From positions 1 to 42,237 of the forward strand of contig CABZFV010000012.1 of NCBI GenBank assembly GCA_902525075.1: DNA of 42,237 nucleotides. The letters run 5' to 3'. Source of the stretch: an uncultured Prochlorococcus sp. Lineage in GTDB: Bacteria; Cyanobacteriota; Cyanobacteriia; PCC-6307; Cyanobiaceae. Made by a program: the position numbers and the translations under genes. Shown here piece by piece: positions 1-10,145 of the stretch. Position 1 is the first letter of the stretch, and the number at the start of each line of letters is the position of its first letter. The notes beneath the pieces were generated by a model. The model saw only the letters and a list, made by a program, of their open reading frames with translations. It made no database searches and was not told the origin of the DNA.

Positions 1-53
1 GTTAATTTATTCTTATTCCCTCTAATAGTCACATTTGAAAAAAGAGTTATTTT

Positions 54-1130
54 TCAACGTATCTTATTCAAAGTTATTTCTTTTTGCCTCCAATATGTCT
101 CTTTTTTAATCAAACGCTGAAATTGATTTTTTAGCTCATTTATTTTGTTCCTTTGAATAGAAAGATCTAAATTTTTAAACTCTAACTCAACAGTAGATAT
201 ATTGAAAAAAATAATGCTTGGAAAATTATTGCCAGTTAATGATGACCGATTTAAGTTTAATACGAAATTAATAACAAAAGGATATGGATGTTTTATCATA
301 ATATTTTTGCCTACTAAGTAATCAAAGGAATCTTTAGATATCATCTTTTTTATTAGTTTTGCTTTGAATAATTCTTGGTTTATCTTATATGAAAGATTCA
401 ATAGTAAATTTTCTAATGACTTGTCTATTAAATCAAAATTATTAAGAATCTGATTTTTTGGTAAATCATCCATTTGATTGATATTTTCTTTTTCTTGATG
501 TATTGTTTTTTCCACCTTTTCTTCTCCAATTAATTCAATTAGGGAGGAAATAAATTGTTTTTCAACTCCTAAATTTTCAAAAATATTGTTTTTAGATAAA
601 TAATTATTATGCTGGTTATTATCTAAATCAAGTGATACGAATCTCTCATAATTATGAGCTTGATAATATTCAGAAGTATTTGAAAAGTCTTCAGTAATCT
701 TGAACTGAGTAGGTTTTTTTAATTGAAAACCCTCTTCATATTGAAATTTTTCTTTTTGATCATCCTTTATTTTTGTGGAACTATCAAAAATAGTAAAATT
801 AATTTCCTTATTTATATTTTTTTCAATTTCATTTATCTTTAATTGTTCTACTGTTAAAAAGGGCAAATTCGTAAATATGAATTTACTTATTTTTTTCTCA
901 AAAAGACTATAAAATTCATTTTCATTTAAAAAATTATGATTAATTTTTGGATAACTATATATCTGATTAAGGCCTTTTTTTACTGAGATGAAAAGAAGAT
1001 CTCTTACTAAATTAAGATAAAGTTCATATTCCTTATAGATATTTCTAGTTAATGTTCTTTTTTGTATGTCTGCTCTCTCTAATTGAGAATTAATTTTATC
1101 TATATCTATGTAATTAATGAAATTATTCAA
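54..1130 (-). CDS. Conserved hypothetical protein downstream of tsf
   Basis: I do not recognise a family. The frame encodes a mostly hydrophilic, Lys/Asn/Glu-rich protein without a signal peptide or clear membrane segment. The C-terminal part (roughly the last 100 residues) has alternating hydrophobic stretches that look folded. The frame is open back to a GTG at 1199, giving 381 aa, but that start would overlap tsf by 65 bases. A TTG at 1130, five bases beyond the tsf stop, gives about 358 aa and fits the packing better, so I chose it; the start is uncertain. It follows rpsB and tsf on the same strand and is probably co-transcribed with them. No function is proposed. Confidence 0.7.
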   Translation of the reverse strand: MNNFINYIDIDKINSQLERADIQKRTLTRNIYKEYELYLNLVRDLLFISVKKGLNQIYSYPKINHNFLNENEFYSLFEKKISKFIFTNLPFLTVEQLKINEIEKNINKEINFTIFDSSTKIKDDQKEKFQYEEGFQLKKPTQFKITEDFSNTSEYYQAHNYERFVSLDLDNNQHNNYLSKNNIFENLGVEKQFISSLIELIGEEKVEKTIHQEKENINQMDDLPKNQILNNFDLIDKSLENLLLNLSYKINQELFKAKLIKKMISKDSFDYLVGKNIMIKHPYPFVINFVLNLNRSSLTGNNFPSIIFFNISTVELEFKNLDLSIQRNKINELKNQFQRLIKKETYWRQKEITLNKIR

Positions 1131-1134
1131 GTGA

Positions 1135-1791
1135 CTAGTTTGTTTGCATTGATGCAACCTCTTCAGCAAAGTCCATCTGATTTTTTTCGATACCTTCACC
1201 CAATGTATATCTTGTAAAGCGTCTCACTTTGATATTTTCCCCAATTTTTGCAGCTGCTTGTTTAACAAGATCCTCAACTGTTAGAGAACTATCTTTAATG
1301 TAAGGTTGTGAAAGCAAAACAAGCTCATTAAGTCTTTTTGCTATTCTCCCTTCAACTATTTTTTCTTTAATTTGTTCTGGTTTTCCAGATAAATCATCCC
1401 TACCCATTTCAATCTGCTTTTCTTTTTCCACAACATCTTCTGGTATTTCATCTATTGATACATACTCAACATTTGGGCATGCTGCTACTTGCATTGAGAC
1501 ATCTTTCAATAGAGATTGGAATATATCACCTCTAGCAACAAAATCAGTTTCACAATTTAACTCTAGTAAAACTCCGACTCTTGATCCAGTATGAATATAA
1601 CTACCAATTGACCCTTCGGCCGCTACTCTTCCCGATTTCTTTTCAGCACTAGCTATGCCTTTCTTTCTTAACCATTCCAAAGCTTTATCTAGATTTCCTT
1701 CAGTTTCGTTTAGTGCTTTTTTGCAGTCCATCATTCCTGCGCCAGTTTTGTCTCTAAGATCTTTTACAAGTTTTGCTGTAATGTTTCCCAT
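1135..1791 (-). CDS. tsf: Translation elongation factor Ts
   Basis: EF-Ts is the guanine-nucleotide exchange factor that recharges EF-Tu with GTP in the cytosol. The N-terminal UBA-like helical domain is clear ([19 protein letters not shown] near residues 9-27). The signature [11 protein letters not shown] near residues 79-89 marks the EF-Tu-contacting core. At 218 aa it is the short cyanobacterial form compared with about 280 aa in E. coli. It lies 45 bases downstream of rpsB, the classical rpsB-tsf order, and is expected to share the rpsB transcript and its leader control. Confidence 0.97.
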   Translation of the reverse strand: MGNITAKLVKDLRDKTGAGMMDCKKALNETEGNLDKALEWLRKKGIASAEKKSGRVAAEGSIGSYIHTGSRVGVLLELNCETDFVARGDIFQSLLKDVSMQVAACPNVEYVSIDEIPEDVVEKEKQIEMGRDDLSGKPEQIKEKIVEGRIAKRLNELVLLSQPYIKDSSLTVEDLVKQAAAKIGENIKVRRFTRYTLGEGIEKNQMDFAEEVASMQTN

Positions 1792-1836
1792 TTGAAGTAA
1801 TAAAAAATAGTGAATAGTAAGTTTTTAAATTGGAAT

Positions 1837-2541
1837 TTAATTTTTTCTTTCGGCATTAGAGCCCTTTCTACCCTCATTTATGGCATCTGCAAGTCTTCCT
1901 AAAATAAGTTGCACAGATCTAACGGCATCATCGTTACATGGTATTGGAACTTCACACAAATCCGGATCGCAATTTGTATCCAACATTGATACTAATGAGA
2001 TATCTAATTTTCTAGCCTCTAATACTGCATTAGATTCTCTTCTCTGATCAACCAATACAACTACATCGGGTAATCTTCTCATACCCTTAAGTCCACCTAA
2101 GTATTTTTGTAATCTTTCAAGTTCTCTCCTTAATACTGCAGCTTCTTTTTTAGGCCTCATTGCTATTGAACCACTACTTTCCATTCTTTCTAGATCCTTT
2201 AATCTTTCAATCCTAGCTTTCATTGTTGTCCAATTAGTCAACATCCCTCCAAGCCATCTTTGATTTACATATACAGCTCCACATCGAGCAGCTTCCTGAG
2301 CTACTACATCTGATGCTTGTTTTTTTGTACCTACAAATAGGAAACGTTTACCGCTTTTTGCAGCGTTTCTCGTCCATTTATATGCATTGTTCATACACAA
2401 TGCTGTCTTTACAAGATCAATAATATGAACTCCATTTCTCGCGCAATATATATATTTAGACATCTTGGGATTCCAACGTCTAGTTTGATGCCCAAAATGA
2501 GCACCAGCTTCCATCATTTCTGATAGTGATACAACAGCCAT
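1837..2541 (-). CDS. rpsB: 30S ribosomal protein S2
   Basis: This is ribosomal protein S2 of the small subunit, at the normal bacterial length of 234 aa. Recognisable S2 blocks include [19 protein letters not shown] near the start, [20 protein letters not shown] and a C-terminal [17 protein letters not shown] helix. There is no evident Shine-Dalgarno sequence: the bases just before the ATG are a C-run, T-run and AT-rich spacer. The start therefore directly follows the structured leader described at 2554-2617. It heads the rpsB-tsf transcript. Confidence 0.98.
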   Translation of the reverse strand: MAVVSLSEMMEAGAHFGHQTRRWNPKMSKYIYCARNGVHIIDLVKTALCMNNAYKWTRNAAKSGKRFLFVGTKKQASDVVAQEAARCGAVYVNQRWLGGMLTNWTTMKARIERLKDLERMESSGSIAMRPKKEAAVLRRELERLQKYLGGLKGMRRLPDVVVLVDQRRESNAVLEARKLDISLVSMLDTNCDPDLCEVPIPCNDDAVRSVQLILGRLADAINEGRKGSNAERKN

Positions 2542-2553
2542 AATTTAAAAAGG

Positions 2554-2617
2554 GTTTCGGGTTAGCCTCCATCTGACGGGGAATTAATATTAATAATTCA
2601 CCCGAAACTGTCAGATG
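2554..2617 (-). promoter_or_regulatory. rpsB leader with interleaved inverted repeats (pseudoknot)
   Basis: Two perfect inverted repeats are interleaved just upstream of rpsB. An 8-base pair of arms lies at 2610-2617 and 2570-2577 (CATCTGAC/GTCAGATG). A 9-base pair lies at 2600-2608 and 2554-2562 (GTTTCGGGT/ACCCGAAAC). The order a-b-a'-b' in the transcript gives an H-type pseudoknot, or two mutually exclusive hairpins. The last arm ends 12 bases before the rpsB ATG, in the ribosome-loading zone. S2 is known to repress its own rpsB-tsf mRNA through a structured leader in gammaproteobacteria; the same role here is inferred. Confidence 0.7.
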
Positions 2618-2670
2618 TGTGAAATTTATTCACAACATTCTAGCAAGTGATGTGTATTTCTAAAAGTTTT

Positions 2671-3583
2671 TTATCTTGATTTGGTTAACTGTTTAATGTA
2701 GATCATATTTAGAGGGATCCTAAGTATCTCAAGTGCAAGTCTATTTCTTCTAATATTAATTAGGAATCTCAATAAAGGAAGGATTCTATCAACACTGATT
2801 AGTCCTCCCAAGCAAAGAATTTGCCAAAGTAAATTATGGAGAGGAGTTAATTGAATCATTAATCTAACTCTTAAATTTGGGTGTTTCTTATAAAACACTA
2901 AAGCCATTTTTGCTCTCTCTTTTTCTTGAGCGATTAATGAATCTATTTGTTCGCAATTAAATGGCGGATGCCAATGAAAACCTACTGCATTTGGGCATTT
3001 AATTAATTTTGTCCCAATTTTTTTTTAATCTTTCTCCAAGTTCTAAATCCTCCCAACCGTAAAGACTAAAAGAAGTATCAAATAATCCCACACTTAAAAT
3101 CAATTCTTTTGATATCGCTACATTCCCAGTAGCAAAGTATGCAAAAGAAGTGTCCATTATTTTATGTTTTTCACTCTGAGGATTTTGAAAATTTGATGTA
3201 TTGACTACCGAGCCATAGGTAAAACATTTTTTATCATTTTTTCTCCAAGAGGCAAGTAATTTTTCTACGTGGCAACTTATAAAATTGTCTAAAACAATAA
3301 GATCACTATCAATGAATATGATAATTTCATATTTTGATTTAATTACTCCCAGATTTCTTCCAAGTGCGGGCCCTCCATGTTCTTGCTGAAATAGAAGAAC
3401 GTGTGGAAGATTAGCTTTGTTTTTATTTATCCATGAGGTTGTCCCATCAGTTGATCCATCATCAACTACTATTACTTCATAATTACTAATATTTGTATTT
3501 AATTTTTGGTTCTCAAGCGCAAAGAGACATTTCTCTAATATAGGTAATCTATTGTAAGTCGGTATAACAATACTTACATTCAT
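2671..3583 (-). pseudogene. Family 2 glycosyltransferase, frameshifted
   Basis: A GT-A fold family 2 glycosyltransferase would move a sugar from a nucleotide donor to an acceptor, probably a cell-surface glycan. The first 194 codons (3583-2999) carry SIVIPTYNR, DDGSTDGT, GGPALGRN, a D-x-D-like DSD and GWEDLELGERL. The frame then ends prematurely. A second frame, open from about 3017 to 2671, continues with CPNAVGFHWHPPFN and a C-terminal helical region. The switch falls at nine A (3018-3026 on the plus strand are T); eight would restore one frame of about 303 aa. It may be a real mutation, a sequencing error in the homopolymer, or a gene rescued by slippage. Confidence 0.75.
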
Positions 3584-3644
3584 GATTATGTTTTAAATAT
3601 GCATAATATATTGAACTCCAAAATATAAAAATAAAAGATATTAC

Positions 3645-3794
3645 CTAATCAGCTGCACCGCCATTATTTGCCGTACCTGTAACGTTTCCACCATCAGGTC
3701 TTCCATCAGTTCTTAATTTCCTTTTTTTGAATTTTCTAGCATAGGCTCGATTACGTTCCTGCTTTTCTTTTTTTAGATTCCTTCTCTTAGACAT
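3645..3794 (-). CDS. Small basic protein of 49 aa
   Basis: An ATG-started frame of 49 codons encodes a strongly basic N-terminal half (MSKRRNLKKEKQERNR then AYARKFKKRK) and a Gly/Asn/Ala-rich tail ending GGAAD. The Arg/Lys content suggests nucleic-acid or ribosome binding, but that is inference from composition. It lies between the devA stop and the glycosyltransferase on the same strand, 18 bases beyond devA. No family is recognised. The clean ATG, strong composition bias and close fit between neighbours support it as a real gene. Confidence 0.6.
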   Translation of the reverse strand: MSKRRNLKKEKQERNRAYARKFKKRKLRTDGRPDGGNVTGTANNGGAAD

Positions 3795-3812
3795 GAAATT
3801 TTTAACTTTTAA

Positions 3813-4541
3813 TTATATTAGCTCACTATGAGCACCATATATTTTACCATCTTCCATATTTAATATCCTATCAGCCATATCAGAAATTCTTGGATCATGC
3901 GTCACCATGAGTACAGAACAATTTTGCTCTTTTGTTAGTTTTCTTAAAAGGGTTACTATTTCTCTTCCTGTGACGCTATCTAAAGCAGAAGTGGGCTCAT
4001 CAGCTAATAAAAGTTTGGGGTTAGCAGATAAAGCTCTAGCAATTGCTACTCTCTGTTTCTGCCCACCTGATAAGTCATTTGGTAACTTTTTATGATGTTC
4101 TTCTAATCCGACTGCTGACAACCAATTCCGTGCTATTTCACGTCTTTGCAAATATGTTAAACCTTTTATTAAATCGGCGCCCATCTGGACATTTTGTTCT
4201 GCTGTTAAACATCTCAGAAGATTGTGACCTTGAAAAATCATTCCAATACTTCTTCTAAGAATCTGACGCGTTTTCCTTGATGCTCCATTTAACTGATTAT
4301 TTAATACATTTAAATCTCCACTTTGACAGGTTCTCAAGGCACCAATTAATGTCAAAAGAGTTGTTTTACCACATCCAGAAGGTCCTTTTAAAAGAACCAA
4401 CTCTCCTTTATCAATATTTAAATTAACGTCATTAAGAACTTGTTTTTTATTCTCATTTTTTCCATAAAAGTGACTCAAATTATTTATTGAGACTGTTTTA
4501 AGGTTTTTTACATTATTTTTTGACTTATTAGCTTTAGTCAT
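3813..4541 (-). CDS. devA: DevA-like ABC exporter ATPase
   Basis: This is the ATP-binding subunit of a DevBCA-type exporter of the MacB/LolD-like group. It has Walker A GPSGCGKTT (53-61), Q-loop FQGHN, signature LSGGQKQR (157-164), Walker B LLLADEP (177-183) and the H-loop His in MVTHD (215). The length of 242 aa is normal. In Nostoc-type cyanobacteria DevBCA exports heterocyst glycolipid. A unicellular non-heterocystous cell must use it for another envelope substrate, unknown here. It is the last gene of the pcyA-devB-devC-devA run, 13 bases after devC. Confidence 0.9.
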   Translation of the reverse strand: MTKANKSKNNVKNLKTVSINNLSHFYGKNENKKQVLNDVNLNIDKGELVLLKGPSGCGKTTLLTLIGALRTCQSGDLNVLNNQLNGASRKTRQILRRSIGMIFQGHNLLRCLTAEQNVQMGADLIKGLTYLQRREIARNWLSAVGLEEHHKKLPNDLSGGQKQRVAIARALSANPKLLLADEPTSALDSVTGREIVTLLRKLTKEQNCSVLMVTHDPRISDMADRILNMEDGKIYGAHSELI

Positions 4542-4554
4542 TTATCTTTAATTT

Positions 4555-5727
4555 TTAAAAAATTTCGGCAGGATCAGCGTCAACTAATTTACGCATCGCA
4601 ACAGCGGCGGAACCCATACACATAACAAGAACTAATACGAAAATTAAAATAGTTTTATCTGCGTCCATTATTATTGGGAGTTTAGTAGAACTTCTTATAA
4701 CTGAGTAAAGTATTTGACCAGAGAAATAAGCAGGTAAATAACCAAACAATGCCAACAAAAAACCCTCTCTAGCTACGACAAAGAAAAGGGACTTAAGTCT
4801 ATACCCCATTGCTAATAAGGTAGCGTACTCTGGGAGGTGATCTGTAACGTCACTATAAAGAATTTGATAAACGACCACACACCCTACAACAAAACCCATC
4901 AAGGCTCCCAAGCTAAATATAAAACCAATTGCAGTACTATTTTTCCAATAATTCTTTTCAAATTCTATAAATTGTTTTTTTGTAAGAACCCTTACATCAT
5001 TTGGTAGTGACTTATTTAATATCTTTGAAATTAATTCAGGATCAGATCCTTTTTTTAGCTTTACTAAACCAATTTCTATACTGCCAGGAGGATTAGCAGG
5101 AAAAAGTCTTAAGAAGGTTTCTCGACTAGTTATCAAATTACCATCTGCACCAAAAGATGGTCCCAACTCCACAAGGCCCTCAACAATTACTCTTTTTCCA
5201 GCAACCTCAGTCTCAACTTTTTTTTCAGATAAGAACCATTCTTCAATCGGTCCAAATTCAGGTCTAGATAGTTTGTCAAAAAGAACTCTTGATGGATTCC
5301 TCAATTTATAAGCTTTCTTTGAGAATCCCTCATCTAAAAGAAGTGAATCGGAGGGATTAAAACCTAGTGCAAGTATTGATCTAGTTTTAAGATTTTCAGG
5401 ATTTCTCCAAAGTAAATAATTTAGATTAACGGGAGCAGTTTTTTCAACATCTTCTACTGCGAGAGTTTGAATTAACCTTCTTTTTGGGAATCCACTCATG
5501 CTTATAGAACTTTTTGATCTGGGACTTATCAAAACAAGATCGGCATCTAGAAGTTTATGAATAGTTACGCTCGTGTCAAATAAACCATCTCTGAAACCTA
5601 ATTGCATAAACATCAAAATCCCTGCAAAACTGATTCCAGCAATAGCAACTGCTAGTCTTAATGGTTGCCTAGTTAATAACAGCCAAGCTAATGGTATTTT
5701 TCTGAATTTTAAAAAAGAAAAACTCAT
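4555..5727 (-). CDS. devC: DevC-like ABC exporter permease
   Basis: This is the membrane subunit of the exporter, 390 aa. It has an N-terminal membrane helix (about residues 22-45), a large extracytoplasmic domain, and three C-terminal helices of the FtsX/MacB type (about 268-290, 318-342, 363-380). It ends ADPAEIF, as DevC proteins characteristically do. The start overlaps the devB stop by one base (TAATG), so translation is probably coupled. It should pair with the DevA ATPase and the DevB adaptor. Confidence 0.9.
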   Translation of the reverse strand: MSFSFLKFRKIPLAWLLLTRQPLRLAVAIAGISFAGILMFMQLGFRDGLFDTSVTIHKLLDADLVLISPRSKSSISMSGFPKRRLIQTLAVEDVEKTAPVNLNYLLWRNPENLKTRSILALGFNPSDSLLLDEGFSKKAYKLRNPSRVLFDKLSRPEFGPIEEWFLSEKKVETEVAGKRVIVEGLVELGPSFGADGNLITSRETFLRLFPANPPGSIEIGLVKLKKGSDPELISKILNKSLPNDVRVLTKKQFIEFEKNYWKNSTAIGFIFSLGALMGFVVGCVVVYQILYSDVTDHLPEYATLLAMGYRLKSLFFVVAREGFLLALFGYLPAYFSGQILYSVIRSSTKLPIIMDADKTILIFVLVLVMCMGSAAVAMRKLVDADPAEIF

Positions 5728-6640
5728 TAGGGAATAAATTTTGCAATCACTTTCATTCCTGCATAGTTTTGAACGATATCTATAGAATCTTGATCTAGTT
5801 GTACTAGCACCTCGATAATTCGCGAATCAGCATCCCCTGTTGGATCAGTCGATAAAACTTTTCTTTGTTTTACCTGAGGGCTAATCCTAATCACCTTTCC
5901 CTTAAGATTTTTTTGGAAACCACCATTCTCACTGCTCAATTCAACATCCTGAGAGATAAATACTCTATTGATGTCAGATTCATAAACCTCTATCAAAGCT
6001 TCCATTTTTTGACTAGAACCAATATCCAAAATCCCTTCATTTTGAGGCCTCTCACCAACTCTCGTGTTTATTCCAAGGATAAAACCATCAATTGGACTCC
6101 TTAGTTTTGAATTAAATAGATCTATCTTGATATTTTTTTGATCTCCTATAAGGTTTATTTTTTGCTTTTCCAATTTTAGTAATTCATCTTTTCTCTGTGA
6201 AAACTCTACAAAAGAATATACATCTTTGCTAAAAGCTAACTCATACCTTTGAATTTGATCTTTTTTTAGGGTAATTTCTTCGTTAATAGTATTAATTAGA
6301 TTTTCATTTCTTTCAAGATCAGCAATTAATTTTTCTCCATTTTCAAAGATTGCTAGGATATCACCTTTTTTCACGAAATCCCCTTCATTTACTAAAATTT
6401 CAACAATTCTCGGGGAAGAGCCAAATTGACTTATTGGAGCTGCCAATTTCCTAATCTCTCCCATAGGAGAAAGTTGACCTAGTGCGGCAACAGCTGTAAT
6501 AGAAGGTATAAAATCTGAAGTTATTTCTTCTTTAAGTTTTGAACTAGATTTATTATTTCCAGAACAGGAAATAACACCAAGAGATATTGGTGTAAATAAT
6601 AAAAAATAAATAAATAAATTTTTTAGTATTTTTAATTTCA

Positions 6641-6641
<1 letters not shown>
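5727..6641 (-). CDS. devB: DevB-like membrane fusion protein, probable lipoprotein
   Basis: This is the periplasmic adaptor of the DevBCA exporter, 304 aa. A hydrophobic N-terminus ends in GVISC at about residues 22-26, which fits a lipobox with Cys26 as the lipidated residue. Lipoyl/barrel-sandwich halves (for example GDFVKKGDILAIF and LRSPIDGFILGI) flank a coiled coil of about 60 residues, the HlyD architecture. The C-terminal region contains RIIEVLVQLD and GMKVIAKF. The coding sequence overlaps both pcyA (upstream) and devC (downstream) by one base. Many HlyD proteins use a transmembrane anchor; the lipobox is my reading of the sequence. Confidence 0.87.
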
Positions 6642-7390
<749 letters not shown>

Positions 7391-7407
7391 TTAAAGAGAG
7401 AACCGAA

Positions 7408-8658
7408 ATGAACGTAGGAAAAGTTAACTACTACACCCATTCAAGCAAAACTAGATGTGTATTTGTGGATAATAAAGAATTGCCGCTTATAAGCATTGAT
7501 ATTTGGTGCAAAGCAGGTTCTTCATTTGAGGATGTTGATAAAAACGGCACTGCTCATTTCCTAGAACATATGATTTTTAAAGGATCTAACAAAATAATGC
7601 CAGGTGAGTTTGACCATAAAATAGAATCACTAGGCGGATTAAGTAATGCTTCAACTGGTTATGATGATGTACATTACCATGTCTTAGTTCCACCCAGTAA
7701 CTTTAAAGAATCACTTGCTCTTTTGACAAATATTGTCGTTGCTCCAAATTTTAATCCTGATGAATTTATAAAAGAAAAAGGGGTCGTTATTGATGAAATA
7801 AAACAACAAAATGATCAGCCTGAAGAAAGATTATTTAATTACTTTTTGAAAAGGGTTTGGTTAAGTCCAAATTATGCCAATTCGATTCTGGGAACTGAAC
7901 ATAGTATTAAAAACTTAGAGATAAATGACCTTGTGAAATTTCATAGCAAACATTACACTTCCGAAAGAGTTTGTATTGCAATTGCGGGGAATCTCTCTGG
8001 AGAAATTTATAAAATTTTTGAAAAAAGTGATCTATCTGGCATAAAAGAAAGTCCAAATTTAAAAAATCTAAAAAATATACCTTCTTTAAAGATTAGGAAT
8101 GGTAGAGAGTCAGTTAAGTTTGATAATTTAGAGTTTTCAAGAATATTTATGGCTTGGTTTATCCCAAACCTAAATGATCAAAAAAATATTATTGGACTTG
8201 AGATTTTAGCATCAATACTCTCTGTTGGAAGAAACAGCAGACTAGTTAAAATTTTAAAAGAAGATAGTAATCTTGTTGAATCGGTATATGTAGATGTAAA
8301 TGCTGGAGAATTAGGAGGATTATTTATAATGGAAGCAAGTTGTGAGTCCAAGGATATTGATTTAGTAGAAAAGCAAATTAATAAAACAATAGATGATATC
8401 TCAAATTGTAAAGCCTTGGCTTTGGATGAAATAAAAAAAGCAATCAATATCGTGAAAAGTAATTATATCTTTAATTTAGAGACATCTACACAACTCTCTT
8501 CATTCTTTGGAAATGAACTTCTTTGGGGGAGAAAATCTTCAATAAATAATTTAGAGAGTCATTTAAAATATTGGAATGACTTGGATAATTTCAAAGAGAT
8601 CACAGAATATATCCGTGGAGAGAAATTCACTTTAGTTGCATCCCCTGGCAAATGTTAA
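7408..8658 (+). CDS. M16 family zinc peptidase, catalytic subunit
   Basis: This is a pitrilysin/processing-peptidase-like metalloprotease of 416 aa. The inverted zinc motif HFLEH occupies 50-54, and the third ligand is Glu130 in VVIDEIKQQ, 76 residues after His54, which matches HxxEH-X(74-76)-E. No signal peptide is seen. The upstream AAAGAGAG supports the ATG at 7408. The gene is divergent from pcyA, 41 bases apart. It overlaps the next gene, a non-catalytic M16 protein, by seven bases, so the two probably form a heterodimer as in two-subunit M16B enzymes. Confidence 0.93.
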   Translation: MNVGKVNYYTHSSKTRCVFVDNKELPLISIDIWCKAGSSFEDVDKNGTAHFLEHMIFKGSNKIMPGEFDHKIESLGGLSNASTGYDDVHYHVLVPPSNFKESLALLTNIVVAPNFNPDEFIKEKGVVIDEIKQQNDQPEERLFNYFLKRVWLSPNYANSILGTEHSIKNLEINDLVKFHSKHYTSERVCIAIAGNLSGEIYKIFEKSDLSGIKESPNLKNLKNIPSLKIRNGRESVKFDNLEFSRIFMAWFIPNLNDQKNIIGLEILASILSVGRNSRLVKILKEDSNLVESVYVDVNAGELGGLFIMEASCESKDIDLVEKQINKTIDDISNCKALALDEIKKAINIVKSNYIFNLETSTQLSSFFGNELLWGRKSSINNLESHLKYWNDLDNFKEITEYIRGEKFTLVASPGKC

Positions 8659-9869
8659 AAAGGTATTTTTTAAATAATAAAAAAAGAAATTTTTCAATTG
8701 CTTCAATTTGGATTAAAGGTGGGAGTGATATGGATAGTACTGGCAAAAAAGGGATAAACAAGATCCTTTGTTCATTACTTACCAGAGGATGTGAAGGTTT
8801 TAACAATTTCAATCTCTCTGAGTATATTGAGTCCTTTGGAGCAGAATTAAATCAAGAAATATTTGAAGATGGTATTTCAATAAGTATTAAATCCCTAAAT
8901 GAACATTTCAGCAAATTATTCCCTTTATTAAACTTAATAATTAATAAGCCAATCCTTTCGGAAACTGAATTTAAAAAAGTAAAAAAATCTTCCATTGATC
9001 ACATTAAAAAAGATAAAGAGAATCCATTCAATATCTGTTTTGAAAAATGGAGAAAAATTGTTTACTCAAATCATCCTTATGCTTTCAACACAATAGGCAA
9101 TGCTAATGATGTCTCAAAGATTGCCTATGAAGATGTTTTGCTTGAGTTTAAAAATTTAAAAAATAGAGAAAAGTTCTTAATTTCAAATAATCCCAAAATA
9201 AATGGAGAAAATTTTGGAACATTAGAAAAAAAAATCTTAAAAGAAAAATCAGATCTTTTAAATCATAATTTAAGTAATACGAATAGATTTGTTTGCATTA
9301 ATAATGATTCAAATCAAACAATAATAATGATGGGGGACCAAACTTGCTCGCGAAGAAGTAATGAATATTTTCCTCTTAAGGTTTTGGAGTCATATTTATC
9401 TTATGGAATGAGCGCTGCTTTATTTAAACTTTTTAGAGAAAAACACGGTATCACTTACGATTTAGGTGTTTATTATCCTATCCGGAGTGGAAATGCCCCA
9501 TTTTTAATTTATTTATCAGTATCTAATGAACAAGCACTTTTTGCTTTTGAACTTTTATCAACACTATGGAAAAATTTACTTTTTAATCCTTTGACTGATG
9601 CTGAAATATTTTTAGCAAAAGAAAAACTAAAAGGTTCTTTTCTATTAGGAAATCAATCACTAGATGAAATTTTACAGAGAAAGATACAGTTAGTTAGTTA
9701 TGGTATTTCACCAATTTCTGAGAACGATTTAAATTCAAAAATAGAGGAAATATCTTCGCTAGATATTTTTAAATTAACAAATAAGTATTTTTCAAAACCT
9801 TTTCTGAGTATTTCTGGAAATAAAAATATATGTTTAGAAATTTCTAATAAGTGGAAGAAAAACTTTTAA
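8652..9869 (+). CDS. M16 family protein, non-catalytic partner
   Basis: This 405-aa M16-like protein lacks HxxEH: the corresponding N-terminal segment reads ILCSLLTRGC. It keeps the later-domain block with FREKHGITYDLGVYY and a following Arg, which resembles the Arg/Tyr substrate-binding pair of the non-catalytic subunit in two-component M16B peptidases. Its ATG lies within the stop region of the catalytic gene (ATGTTAA), indicating translational coupling. It converges on the SipA-like gene with one base between stops. A heterodimer with the upstream gene product is inferred. Confidence 0.88.
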   Translation: MLKRYFLNNKKRNFSIASIWIKGGSDMDSTGKKGINKILCSLLTRGCEGFNNFNLSEYIESFGAELNQEIFEDGISISIKSLNEHFSKLFPLLNLIINKPILSETEFKKVKKSSIDHIKKDKENPFNICFEKWRKIVYSNHPYAFNTIGNANDVSKIAYEDVLLEFKNLKNREKFLISNNPKINGENFGTLEKKILKEKSDLLNHNLSNTNRFVCINNDSNQTIIMMGDQTCSRRSNEYFPLKVLESYLSYGMSAALFKLFREKHGITYDLGVYYPIRSGNAPFLIYLSVSNEQALFAFELLSTLWKNLLFNPLTDAEIFLAKEKLKGSFLLGNQSLDEILQRKIQLVSYGISPISENDLNSKIEEISSLDIFKLTNKYFSKPFLSISGNKNICLEISNKWKKNF

Positions 9870-9870
9870 G

Positions 9871-10080
9871 TTAGTTTTTCTTAATCTTATCAATATCTAT
9901 CAAGAACGAACCTCTTCTAAACTTTACTTCAACAGTATCTGGAGATTTAATTGAAAGGATTTCCCCTATTTCATCAATAGCCACTAGATCAGGTGGTCTT
10001 AACATTGGCATATTATCTGAAGTTTTTAAGTAAGAGACTGGCGCAATCAACTTAACCTTATCGTTGATCTCAAATTTCAT
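9871..10080 (-). CDS. sipA: SipA-like (DUF3148) small regulatory protein
   Basis: This 69-aa protein has a compact SH3-like beta pattern: FEINDKVKLIAPVSYLKTSD, then NMPMLRPPDLV and VEVKFRRGSFLID. These blocks match the cyanobacterial DUF3148/SipA family as I remember it. SipA binds the NblS (Hik33) sensor kinase and modulates stress and light signalling. The length is right for the family. It lies between the M16 pair and ftsH and is divergent from ftsH. The family call rests on motif memory, so I hold it moderately. Confidence 0.72.
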   Translation of the reverse strand: MKFEINDKVKLIAPVSYLKTSDNMPMLRPPDLVAIDEIGEILSIKSPDTVEVKFRRGSFLIDIDKIKKN

Positions 10081-10145
10081 TTAAAATTTAGATACATTAA
10101 AGATTAGTATAAGCATAAAGTTAGAGAAAATATCAACGAAATGCA

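Noticed and set aside
1..34. Possible start of another minus-strand gene (GTG at 32) after the 358-aa protein
   Set aside because: Only about ten codons are in the window and no motif can be read, so no gene is called.
2671..2907. A separate 78-aa gene
   Set aside because: It is the C-terminal part of the frameshifted glycosyltransferase; its frame is open upstream to the A9 run.
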